Assembly: GCA_031268125.1 (NCBI GenBank)
Contig: JAIRXT010000255.1
Location: forward strand, 1 to 9,649
From: Treponema sp.
GTDB taxonomy: Bacteria; Spirochaetota; Spirochaetia; Treponematales; Breznakiellaceae
Length of the DNA stretch: 9,649 bases
Direction: 5' to 3'
Every line of letters starts with the position of its first letter. Position 1 is the first letter of the stretch. This document shows, piece by piece, positions 1 through 6,169 of this stretch. The notes under the pieces are model-generated. The model saw nothing but the letters and a program-made list of their open reading frames with translations, was not told the origin of the DNA and made no database searches. Made by a program: the position numbers and the translations under genes.

Positions 1-215
1 CGAATCTCCCGGGCCTGGGCGACCCCCGCCTGGGTAAGGCTCACCGTGCGGTAGCGTTCATGATCCAGAAAACCCTTGGACTCCAGGGTTTTAAGGGCGG
101 TAAGGACAGAGGGTTTGCTGACACCCAGACGGGCGGCAATGTCGGTTACCCGGACCTCCCCCTCGTCTGAAAGAAAACTGACCATTTCAAGATAATCTTC
201 CAAAGATTGAGTCAT
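1..215 (-). CDS. DtxR/MntR-family metal-dependent repressor, N-terminal part (3' end outside window)
   Basis: This is the first 71 codons of a metal-sensing transcriptional repressor that continues past position 1. The protein opens MTQSLEDYLEMV, followed by a winged helix-turn-helix at about residues 20-60 (RVTDIAARLGVSKPSV, then a wing ending RTVSLTQAG). This is the DtxR/MntR pattern. Asp7 and Glu10 align by eye with the Mn-binding Asp8 and Glu11 of Bacillus MntR; DtxR itself has Met10 at the first of these positions, so a manganese-type site is more likely than an iron-type one. The remaining metal ligands and the dimerisation domain are outside the window. The ATG at 215 is chosen because the family normally starts only a few residues before this motif. 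No Shine-Dalgarno sequence precedes it, so the message may be leaderless. The gene is divergent from the RNA methyltransferase. The family call is firm; the metal is inferred. Confidence 0.85.
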   Translation of the reverse strand, partial: MTQSLEDYLEMVSFLSDEGEVRVTDIAARLGVSKPSVLTALKTLESKGFLDHERYRTVSLTQAGVAQAREI

Positions 216-223
216 GTATTATG

Positions 224-252
224 AATTTGCGGAAAAAAAAGGGGCTTGTCAA
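224..252 (-). promoter_or_regulatory. Candidate promoter of the DtxR/MntR-type gene
   Basis: On the minus strand a perfect TTGACA lies at 252-247, and 17 bases further on is CAAATT (229-224), a poor -10. Transcription would then begin around 217, right at the ATG (215), consistent with the missing Shine-Dalgarno. A better-looking -10, CATAAT, is closer to the ATG but about 22 bases from the TTGACA. On the plus strand TATTAT (217-222) could serve as the -10 of the divergent methyltransferase gene, but I see no good -35 for it. The region is AT-rich compared with both genes. Confidence 0.35.
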
Positions 253-1103
253 TGCTGGGCGGCGGGTTCCACAGGCCCCGCCTTTATGGCAGGATAACGG
301 CAATGGTCCGCAACGCCGCCTTCGAGGCCCACTACCGCGACATCTACGGCAGCCGCTGGGAGACCCTGCGGGAAAGCCTCCTAGCCCCGGTCCGGAGCGT
401 GGCCTACGGCGAAGGACTTGTCAAACCCTACCTGCTGGATTACGCCTCCGTGCTGGCGGCCCGGTCCCTTCCGCCGGAAACCGGGCAGGAGGAAACAGCG
501 GAAATCCTCGATGCCTGCGCCGCCCCGGGGGGCAAGACCCTGGTTATCGCGGGGCGTCTGCGGGGAAAAACAAGGCTCCTGGCCAACGAGTTCTCTACCG
601 AACGGCGCAGGCGGCTTCTGGCGGTGCTGGACGGGCATCTGGACGCGGAAAAACGGGCACGGGTACGGGTTTCCGGCTTTGACGCCGCCGCCCTGGGGGG
701 CAGGAGAAACGAATGGGGCCGCTTTGACGGCATCCTGCTGGACGCGCCCTGCTCCGCAGAGCGGCACGTCCTGGGCAGCGCCGCCGCCCTGGCCCGCTGG
801 ACGGAAGCCCGGCCCCGCTTTCTTGCCCGGCGGCAGTGGGCCCTGCTTTCCGCGGCCTTCCTGCTCCTAAAACCCGGAGGTTCCCTGGTTTACGTTACCT
901 GCGCCCTGGACCCCCGGGAAAACGACGGGGTAGCCGGGCGGCTCCTGGAAAAATACGGGGCCGCCGTATCGCTGGACAGGCCGGATTTTACCGAAGGAGA
1001 GGCCGCCGGCTGCGGCAGGATCATCCTTCCCGATAGTTCAGACGGCAGCGGGCCCCTGTACGTGGCCCGGTTCAGGAAACCAAACGGGGGTCCCGCTTCT
1101 TAA
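252..1103 (+). CDS. NSUN4-like RNA (cytosine-5-)methyltransferase, RsmB/NOP2/NSUN family
   Basis: A cytoplasmic SAM-dependent enzyme predicted to methylate a cytosine in RNA, probably rRNA or tRNA. In the 283-residue protein the SAM-binding motif I is LDACAAPGGKT (86-96), followed by LLANEFSTERRRRL (109-122). Motif IV contains DAPCS with Cys167, and motif VI has VTCAL with Cys217; these are the two cysteines used by m5C RNA methyltransferases. The DAPCS is followed by AERH rather than the usual G-x-G, and the C-terminus reads GPLYVARFRK; both recall mitochondrial NSUN4. The N-terminal NusB-like domain of RsmB is absent. I chose the ATG at 252 because base composition becomes GC-rich and coding-like there and a weak AAGGGG precedes it. 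A TTG at 246 and an ATG at 303 with AGGA 8 bases upstream are alternatives. The 3' end overlaps the convergent patB/malY gene. Confidence 0.87.
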   Translation: MLGGGFHRPRLYGRITAMVRNAAFEAHYRDIYGSRWETLRESLLAPVRSVAYGEGLVKPYLLDYASVLAARSLPPETGQEETAEILDACAAPGGKTLVIAGRLRGKTRLLANEFSTERRRRLLAVLDGHLDAEKRARVRVSGFDAAALGGRRNEWGRFDGILLDAPCSAERHVLGSAAALARWTEARPRFLARRQWALLSAAFLLLKPGGSLVYVTCALDPRENDGVAGRLLEKYGAAVSLDRPDFTEGEAAGCGRIILPDSSDGSGPLYVARFRKPNGGPAS

Positions 1104-2271
1104 GGGCCGCCGCAAGACGTTCCAGGGCTTCTTCCAGCACCGCGGCGGGACAGGCCAGGTTGATCCGCTCGTAACCCCGCCCCTCCTCGCCAAAGACGTA
1201 CCCTTCGTCCAGGAAAAGCAGGGCCTCGTTGACCATGAAATGTTCCAGCTCCCGGTACTCCATGCCCAGGCCCCGGCAGTCCCACCACTGCAGATAGGTT
1301 CCCTCCATCCTGAATACCCTGATGCCGGGGATTCTACGGGCCATAAAATCTTCAACCGTTTTTCTGTTGCTGCCGATGACGGGGATAAGCTCGTCCAGCC
1401 AGGGTCCGCAGCGGGTGTAGGCGATCTCGCAGGCCCGGTAGCCCAGGATATTCAGCGCGGGACGGCTCATGCTCAGGGAAATTTCCTCCAGGTATTTTTT
1501 CCGTAATGCCCCGTTGGGAATAATGATGTTGGAAGAGCGCATCCCCGCCAGGTTGAAGGTCTTGCTGGGGGCCGTGCAGGTGATCGTATTTTGAGCGTAG
1601 TCATCCCCCAATCCTGCAAGAACCGTATGGCTGTAGCCGTCCATGATTAGATCGAAGTGGATCTCATCAGAAACAATCGTTACGCCGTGCCTAAGGCATA
1701 TATCGCCCAGTTTTTTCAGTTCTTCCTTCTCCCAGACCCGGCCCACGGGGTTGTGGGGACTGCAAAACAGGAGAAGCGTATTGCGGGAATCGGCGGCCTT
1801 CGCCTCCAGATCGTCAAAGTCGATCCGGTAACGGCCGTTTTGTATCAACAGCTTGTTGGCAACGGGCCGGCGCCCGTTCCGCTCTATGGCCGTGAAAAAA
1901 GGATAGTAAACCGGCGGCATGATAATGACCCCCTCGCCGGGGGCGGAAAATGCCTTAACGCAGTTGTAAAGGGCCGCCACCACCCCGTTGGAGTTGACAA
2001 TCCACTCGTCCGCAATGTCCCAGGAATGGCGGCTTTTCATCCAGAACCGGACCGCGTCGTAATACCGTTCCGTAGGGCCCGTGTAGCCCAGGATTAGATC
2101 GTTCAAATAATCCTGCAAGCCCGCGGTAATCTCCGGGGCCGTCTTAAATTCCATGTCCGCCACGGAAAGGGGAACAATGTCCCTGCCCGCCGCGGGGTTT
2201 ATCTTCTTCATCAAATCCCATTTGTCCGATCCGGCGCCGGACCGGTCAATCCTGGTTGAAAAATCGTACAT
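1072..2271 (-). CDS. patB: MalY/PatB-family PLP-dependent aminotransferase or cystathionine beta-lyase
   Basis: A class I/II fold-type I PLP enzyme of the MalY/PatB branch, whose members cleave C-S bonds of cystathionine or cysteine conjugates to give a thiol, pyruvate and ammonia. In the 399-residue protein, LSVADMEF (35-42) is the MalY-type N-terminal motif; SPHNPVGRVW (171-180) and SDEIHFDL (201-208) hold the cofactor-contacting Asn and Asp, and SKTFNLAGM (236-244) has the Schiff-base Lys237. The length is typical. The start is the ATG at 2271, because GGAGG sits 5 bases upstream; an in-frame GTG at 2283 would overlap this Shine-Dalgarno. The gene lies 58 bases after truA and may be the last operon member or have its own promoter. 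Its 3' end overlaps the convergent methyltransferase by 32 bases. Substrate (methionine metabolism, thiol release or plain transamination) cannot be read from sequence. Confidence 0.88.
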   Translation of the reverse strand: MYDFSTRIDRSGAGSDKWDLMKKINPAAGRDIVPLSVADMEFKTAPEITAGLQDYLNDLILGYTGPTERYYDAVRFWMKSRHSWDIADEWIVNSNGVVAALYNCVKAFSAPGEGVIIMPPVYYPFFTAIERNGRRPVANKLLIQNGRYRIDFDDLEAKAADSRNTLLLFCSPHNPVGRVWEKEELKKLGDICLRHGVTIVSDEIHFDLIMDGYSHTVLAGLGDDYAQNTITCTAPSKTFNLAGMRSSNIIIPNGALRKKYLEEISLSMSRPALNILGYRACEIAYTRCGPWLDELIPVIGSNRKTVEDFMARRIPGIRVFRMEGTYLQWWDCRGLGMEYRELEHFMVNEALLFLDEGYVFGEEGRGYERINLACPAAVLEEALERLAAALKKRDPRLVS

Positions 2272-2294
2272 ATCATCCTCCACGCAGACTCTAA

Positions 2295-2300
2295 ATTATA
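2295..2300 (-). promoter_or_regulatory. Candidate -10 element for patB/malY
   Basis: In the 58-base AT-rich gap between truA and the aminotransferase gene the minus strand carries a perfect TATAAT. Transcription from it would begin around 2288, just upstream of the Shine-Dalgarno at 2281-2277. No convincing -35 hexamer lies 16-18 bases upstream, so the gene may instead be read through from truA. Confidence 0.3.
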
Positions 2301-2329
2301 GATCAAAAAAAGAATATGCCGTCTGATTA

Positions 2330-3094
2330 TTAGTCCCGGTAATACTCAATCTTCCACAGGAACAGTCCCTGCCCCGGCAGGGTAGGACCGGCCAGCCGGC
2401 GGCTGCCCCGGTTCAGCGCATCGCTCAGGGTCCCCGGCGGCAGGTCCCGTTCCTCAAAAGACAGCAGGGTCCCCAGGACGGAACGGACCATCTTCCACAG
2501 AAACGCGTTGGCGGTAATCTCGAAGATCAGCGTATCCTGCCGGACAAAGAAAAGGCAGCGTGAGATATGGCGGGACCGGGATATGCTCGAATCCCGGGGA
2601 CTGGCAAACAGGGAACAGTCCCGCTCCCCCAAAAGCAGACGGCCGTACTCGTTGAGCCGTTCAATCCGGGGGCGGCGGCGGATGTGCAGGGCATAGCGCA
2701 GTTCCTGGGGCAGGGCGGCCCGCCCGCAGACAAGGTAATAGCGGTAGGTCCGGGCTTTGGCGTCAAAACGGGCGTGGAAATCCGGGCGGGTTTCACGGGC
2801 TTCCAGGATTCGCAGATCCCGGGGCAAAAGACCGTTCAGGGCGGGGACAAAACGTTCCGCCGGAATGTTTTTTAGGGAAGTGTAGAAATTCGCCACCTGC
2901 CCGGCGGCGTGGACCCCTGCGTCGGTACGGCCGGAACCGGTAAGGGACGGCCTGGCCCCGTGCATCTTTTCCAGGGCGGCCTCAAGAACCCCCTGGACGG
3001 TCCGCCGCCCTCCGTCCTGCCGCTGCCAGCCGGAAAAATCCGTGCCGTCGTAAGCGATTAAAAGCCGGATATTACGCCCCGCCGGCTCATTCAT
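2330..3094 (-). CDS. truA: tRNA pseudouridine(38-40) synthase TruA
   Basis: It isomerises uridines 38, 39 and 40 in the tRNA anticodon stem-loop to pseudouridine. In the 254-residue protein, IAYDGTDFSGWQ (13-24) is the N-terminal TruA signature and GSGRTDAGVHA (53-63) carries the catalytic Asp58. RTYRYYL (115-121) includes the conserved Tyr, and NAFLWKMVRSVLGTL (196-210) is the C-terminal motif. Length fits the family. I chose the ATG at 3094, which overlaps the last codons and stop of the upstream DUF2225 gene (ATGAATGA) and leaves the usual short N-terminus; this points to translational coupling. A longer reading from an ATG at 3124 adds ten residues (PSTRNSTKV and so on) not expected in the family, with no Shine-Dalgarno. 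Last core gene of the dxs-cdaA-cdaR-acpS-DUF2225-truA run. Confidence 0.95.
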   Translation of the reverse strand: MNEPAGRNIRLLIAYDGTDFSGWQRQDGGRRTVQGVLEAALEKMHGARPSLTGSGRTDAGVHAAGQVANFYTSLKNIPAERFVPALNGLLPRDLRILEARETRPDFHARFDAKARTYRYYLVCGRAALPQELRYALHIRRRPRIERLNEYGRLLLGERDCSLFASPRDSSISRSRHISRCLFFVRQDTLIFEITANAFLWKMVRSVLGTLLSFEERDLPPGTLSDALNRGSRRLAGPTLPGQGLFLWKIEYYRD

Positions 3095-3944
3095 CACTTT
3101 CGTTGAGTTCCTTGTTGATGGCATCGTGGACTTGCCGGGCGCGATCCAGCAGGGGCCCCGGTTTGTTCTTGGAAGTCTTTCCCATGCCGAAGATCTTGGC
3201 GATAGTCCTGCGGGCTTCCTCCAGGGACTGCCTGCGCTGCCCGGCTCCGCTGGGGCCGAATTTAAGGCGCAGATAGGCGCAGAGATAAAGGACCCCTTCG
3301 TAGGCGTAGTTTTTGTCCGTATCGGGGCCGAAAATTTTCATCGCCGAAAGGGTCTCTTTCCCGGTCTGTTCCAGCCGGATCGCCTCGTTGTACAAAAACT
3401 GCGCCTTCCGCCGGAAAAGCAGGGCCAGCCAATCGTAATGCTGTTTTGGGGTTTTTCTGTCCATATCGTCAAAAAGCCAGGCCGCCCGCAATGCCGCCAG
3501 GCCCTGCTTGATGGTAGGACTAAAGGCGCCGTCGTAGTACTGGTAACAGCGCATCAACAGGTATTGGGAGACCGCCCCCTCCGCAAGACCCCGGGGAGAT
3601 GAAAAATCCAGGGGGGGGTAAAGGCGCCGGGCGTCTTTACAGCGGTTTTCCCGGTCCTCCCTGGCCGAATTTACCCCCTCGTCGTTCAAGCCTTCAAAAT
3701 CCTGATCCATCGCGGCAAACCAGCACTCCGGGCAGACCGTAGCCTGGTACACAAGCGGAAAAATCTCCCCGTATTTGATGCTGGGTTCGTAGACCCGGTG
3801 TAATTCCTCGGTCATAGGTCCGGCAATAAGCCTGCCGCCCCCGGACAGAAGCTCTTCCTTGCGGAATTTCGCCCCGCAGGCAGGGCATTCGTATTCCCGT
3901 TTGGATAAAAACGATACCTTAAGTTCCTTTTCTTCCGCAGCCAT
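3087..3944 (-). CDS. DUF2225 family protein with a Cys4 zinc-ribbon-like motif
   Basis: A 285-residue protein of unknown function that I place in DUF2225. Near the N-terminus two CxxC pairs, CPAC (20-23) and CPEC (71-74), probably bind a metal such as zinc; this is an inference from spacing. The segment between them is rich in aromatic residues (YEPSIKYGEIFPLVYQA). The rest appears helical: a region around 125-215 with regularly spaced aromatics and leucines, then a charged tail (residues about 230-285) rich in Lys, Arg and Glu. No signal peptide or membrane segment is visible, so it is probably cytoplasmic. The ATG at 3944 is preceded by GGGAG 8 bases upstream, in the sequence that follows the acpS stop; a TTG at 3947 is a worse start. 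It sits between acpS and truA and overlaps truA by 8 bases, so it is almost certainly co-expressed with them. Confidence 0.82.
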   Translation of the reverse strand: MAAEEKELKVSFLSKREYECPACGAKFRKEELLSGGGRLIAGPMTEELHRVYEPSIKYGEIFPLVYQATVCPECWFAAMDQDFEGLNDEGVNSAREDRENRCKDARRLYPPLDFSSPRGLAEGAVSQYLLMRCYQYYDGAFSPTIKQGLAALRAAWLFDDMDRKTPKQHYDWLALLFRRKAQFLYNEAIRLEQTGKETLSAMKIFGPDTDKNYAYEGVLYLCAYLRLKFGPSGAGQRRQSLEEARRTIAKIFGMGKTSKNKPGPLLDRARQVHDAINKELNESDE

Positions 3945-3957
3945 CAATCAAACTCCC

Positions 3958-4332
3958 TCAGGGATCTTCCAGAACCACCATAGCAATGGCGTTGTCCCGC
4001 TCGTGAGTAAGGGAAATATGGACCCGCCGGGCGCCGCTTTTTTCCAGGGCCTTCAGGGCGGTGCCGAAGAGCCGTACCTCCGGCCGCCCGTTAAAGCGGT
4101 TTATTACCATGATGTCCTTGAGCACAATGCCCGCCAGCCCCGTTCCCAGGGCCTTGCCAAAGGCTTCCTTGGCGGCAAAACGGGCCGCCAGGGAAAGGTC
4201 TATGCCGCCGCCTTTTCCAAGGACGGCGGACAGTTCCTGGGGGTGGAAGTAACGCTCCAGAATCCCCGGAATAGAGTGCCAGCGGGCCATGCGCTTTACG
4301 TGGACCACATCCACCCCTATTCCGGTAATCAC
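3958..4332 (-). CDS. acpS: Holo-[acyl-carrier-protein] synthase AcpS
   Basis: It transfers 4'-phosphopantetheine from coenzyme A to the serine of apo-acyl carrier protein, activating it for fatty acid synthesis. The 124-residue protein has the AcpS start ITGIGVDVV (2-10) with the Mg-binding Asp8, the helix ARFAAKEAFGKALGTG (50-65) with metal ligand Glu56 and the CoA-contacting lysines, and the C-terminal HISLTHERDNAIAMVV (105-120). Length is normal. The start is a GTG at 4332 that shares one base with the TAG stop of cdaR (TAGTG), preceded by GGAGG 4 bases upstream inside the end of cdaR; this is typical of coupled translation. The stop is 13 bases before the DUF2225 start. Confidence 0.95.
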   Translation of the reverse strand: MITGIGVDVVHVKRMARWHSIPGILERYFHPQELSAVLGKGGGIDLSLAARFAAKEAFGKALGTGLAGIVLKDIMVINRFNGRPEVRLFGTALKALEKSGARRVHISLTHERDNAIAMVVLEDP

Positions 4333-5294
4333 TACTCCTCCCCGTCGATAAGGTCCACGGTAATCCCAAGGTTTCCGGGGTCCGTGCGGACCAGACTCAG
4401 GGAAGGGGGCAGCGAAACTCTAACCGGCAGGGTATAGCGGCCCGGCCCGGTAACGGCCGAACAGTCCACCGCAAGAAAACCGGGGGGCGGGGAAAAGGCG
4501 TCCAGATTCCCCCGGCTCCCCTCCAGGCGGACGGTCCCGGTCCTCAAATCCGGTTCCGCCCGGAATCCGCCGCCCAGATTCAGCAGCACGATGGGGATGT
4601 TCCCAAAATTCCTCACGTCGATCCGGGAGTGAATAAAACCCCTAAACTCCGTCATCCCGTTCCCCCGGATCGTCAGCAGGGGGTCCCGGTTCAGGATGGC
4701 CGCAACCACCGAAAAATCGGCGTTCCGGCCGTTCAGGTCAATAACGTCGGTGTAAAGTTCCTGCACGCCGTCCAAAATGCCGCTGGGACCCTCCAAAACC
4801 ACCTGGGTGGGGGACAGGGTATGGGATACCAAATCAAAACCGGGCTCCGGGCTTCCTTCGATATTCGCCGTCAAGGGAACGTATTTATTCTGCTTGTAGT
4901 CCAGTTCGATGTTTATCGCCACGGGGTCCACGGAAATTTCCAGGGACTCCACCCCCAGGGCGGTCCCTTTCTTGCGGGTTTTGACGGGAACCTGATAGGT
5001 CCCGGGGGATTCGTAATTGTTAAGATCGATGTAGGCTTCGATATCATCGTCCTGTATGGGCTGAATGTAGTTCGCATCCCCCCGCAGGGTTATCCGTATC
5101 ATCCGGGCGTAGGGACTGGACGCGCACAGGTGGGAGGGAAGCTCCAGGACAAGGGGGCTGGAAAAAAACCGCGTTTCCAGCGTACTCATCCGGTAGATGA
5201 TAAAGATAATCAGTGCTAAGGCGATGGAAAGAGCCTTGGGTACCCAGTTTTCCACGGCGCCCCGGAGGAATTTATTGAGTTTTTGCGAAAACAT
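4332..5294 (-). CDS. cdaR: YbbR-domain membrane protein, CdaR-like regulator of the diadenylate cyclase
   Basis: A membrane-anchored protein of the YbbR family. In Firmicutes its counterpart CdaR binds and modulates the diadenylate cyclase CdaA. The 320-residue protein has a short cytoplasmic N-terminus, one membrane segment at about 19-35 (ALSIALALIIFIIYR), and a long beta-rich outer part. I see about three YbbR-type repeats: roughly 103-132 (VPVKTRKKGTALGVESLEIS), 138-189 (VPLTANIEGSPEPGFDL then SPTQVVLEGP) and 233-315 (the last with GTVRLEGSRG). The start is the ATG at 5294, with AAGGAGG 6 bases upstream inside the end of cdaA; the genes overlap by 23 bases. An in-frame reading from 5330 would add 12 residues without support. 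In many bacteria glmM follows cdaR; here acpS follows instead. Confidence 0.88.
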   Translation of the reverse strand: MFSQKLNKFLRGAVENWVPKALSIALALIIFIIYRMSTLETRFFSSPLVLELPSHLCASSPYARMIRITLRGDANYIQPIQDDDIEAYIDLNNYESPGTYQVPVKTRKKGTALGVESLEISVDPVAINIELDYKQNKYVPLTANIEGSPEPGFDLVSHTLSPTQVVLEGPSGILDGVQELYTDVIDLNGRNADFSVVAAILNRDPLLTIRGNGMTEFRGFIHSRIDVRNFGNIPIVLLNLGGGFRAEPDLRTGTVRLEGSRGNLDAFSPPPGFLAVDCSAVTGPGRYTLPVRVSLPPSLSLVRTDPGNLGITVDLIDGEE

Positions 5295-6138
5295 CGCCCC
5301 CCTCCTTGGGGGAAAAAGAATCCGCGCCAAGCTGGGCAGCGGAACCGGAGTCGCCCAGACCGGCGGCCCGCCGGGCCCCCCGGTCCAGGAGATCCTTTAA
5401 CTTACGGGTAACTTCCAGCGTGGAAAGATCGTAGTAGATCTTGGAATCGAAGGCCAGGGAGACGGCCCCGGTCTCCTCGGAGACCACCAGAATCACCGCA
5501 TCGGACTGTTCGGACATCCCCAGGGCCGCCCGGTGCCGGGTTCCGAAATTTTTACGTATCTCCTGCTGCTCCGAAAGGGGGAGAAAGCAGCCGGCCGCTG
5601 CAATGCGGCCGTTCTGGACGATCATGGCCCCGTCGTGGAGGGGGCCGTCAAATTCAAAGACCGCCACGATCAGCGGGGAGGATATGTCGGCGTTCATCCG
5701 GGTGCCGGTATCAATGATGTTCTGGATATTGATCTTCCGGGAAAAGACCACCAGGGCCCCCCGCCGCGCCTGGGAGAGAATCTCCGCGGCGGTTACCACC
5801 GCCTCCAACTGGCCAATCCGGGGCTTGGTATCGGGCCGGAAAATATCCCCCTGCCCCAGCCGCATGAAGATTTTCCGCAGTTCGGGCTGGAACACAATGG
5901 CGATGACCACCAGAAGCCCGGGCGCCAGGTTGCGGAGAATCCATTGCAGGGTGGTAAGGCCGAACAGGACGGCCACGCCGTAGATCAGAGCCAGAAGACC
6001 CGCCCCCTTGACCAACTGCATGGCCTGGGTCTTTACCAAAAAATCATAGATCGTGTAAAGGAGGAAGGCCAGAATTCCCACATCCAGAACGGGCCTGACC
6101 AGATCGTAGATATAATTGAAACGCTGAAACCAATCCAT
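5272..6138 (-). CDS. cdaA: Membrane diadenylate cyclase CdaA (DAC domain)
   Basis: It condenses two ATP into cyclic-di-AMP, a second messenger for potassium/osmolyte and cell-wall homeostasis. The 288-residue protein has three predicted membrane segments near residues 14-34, 41-60 and 71-84, then the DAC (DisA_N) domain. Both catalytic signatures are intact: DGA (169-171, in FDGPLHDGAMIV) and RHR (201-203, in GTRHRAALGMSE). The tail after about 255 is low in complexity (RRAAGLGDSGSAAQ) and overlaps the start of cdaR. The ATG at 6138 is fixed because an in-frame TAA lies two codons upstream. The only Shine-Dalgarno-like sequence (AAGGA) is about 15 bases away, so initiation may be weak or coupled to dxs, which ends 31 bases upstream. 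CdaA plus CdaR next to each other supports both calls. Confidence 0.94.
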   Translation of the reverse strand: MDWFQRFNYIYDLVRPVLDVGILAFLLYTIYDFLVKTQAMQLVKGAGLLALIYGVAVLFGLTTLQWILRNLAPGLLVVIAIVFQPELRKIFMRLGQGDIFRPDTKPRIGQLEAVVTAAEILSQARRGALVVFSRKINIQNIIDTGTRMNADISSPLIVAVFEFDGPLHDGAMIVQNGRIAAAGCFLPLSEQQEIRKNFGTRHRAALGMSEQSDAVILVVSEETGAVSLAFDSKIYYDLSTLEVTRKLKDLLDRGARRAAGLGDSGSAAQLGADSFSPKEGGDVFAKTQ

Positions 6139-6169
6139 TTTTTACTTGCCGATCCTTTTTACACTGCGT

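Noticed and set aside
1050..1068. GGGCC/GGCCC hairpin near the end of the methyltransferase gene as a bidirectional terminator
   Set aside because: It has a 9-base loop, lies inside the coding region and has no T-tract on either strand.
3095..3124. A longer TruA start at 3124
   Set aside because: It has no Shine-Dalgarno and adds residues atypical of TruA; the ATG overlapping the upstream stop fits coupling.
5295..5330. A longer start for the YbbR-domain protein at 5330
   Set aside because: The ATG at 5294 has AAGGAGG 6 bases upstream and gives a normal short N-terminus before the membrane segment; the extension lies inside cdaA.
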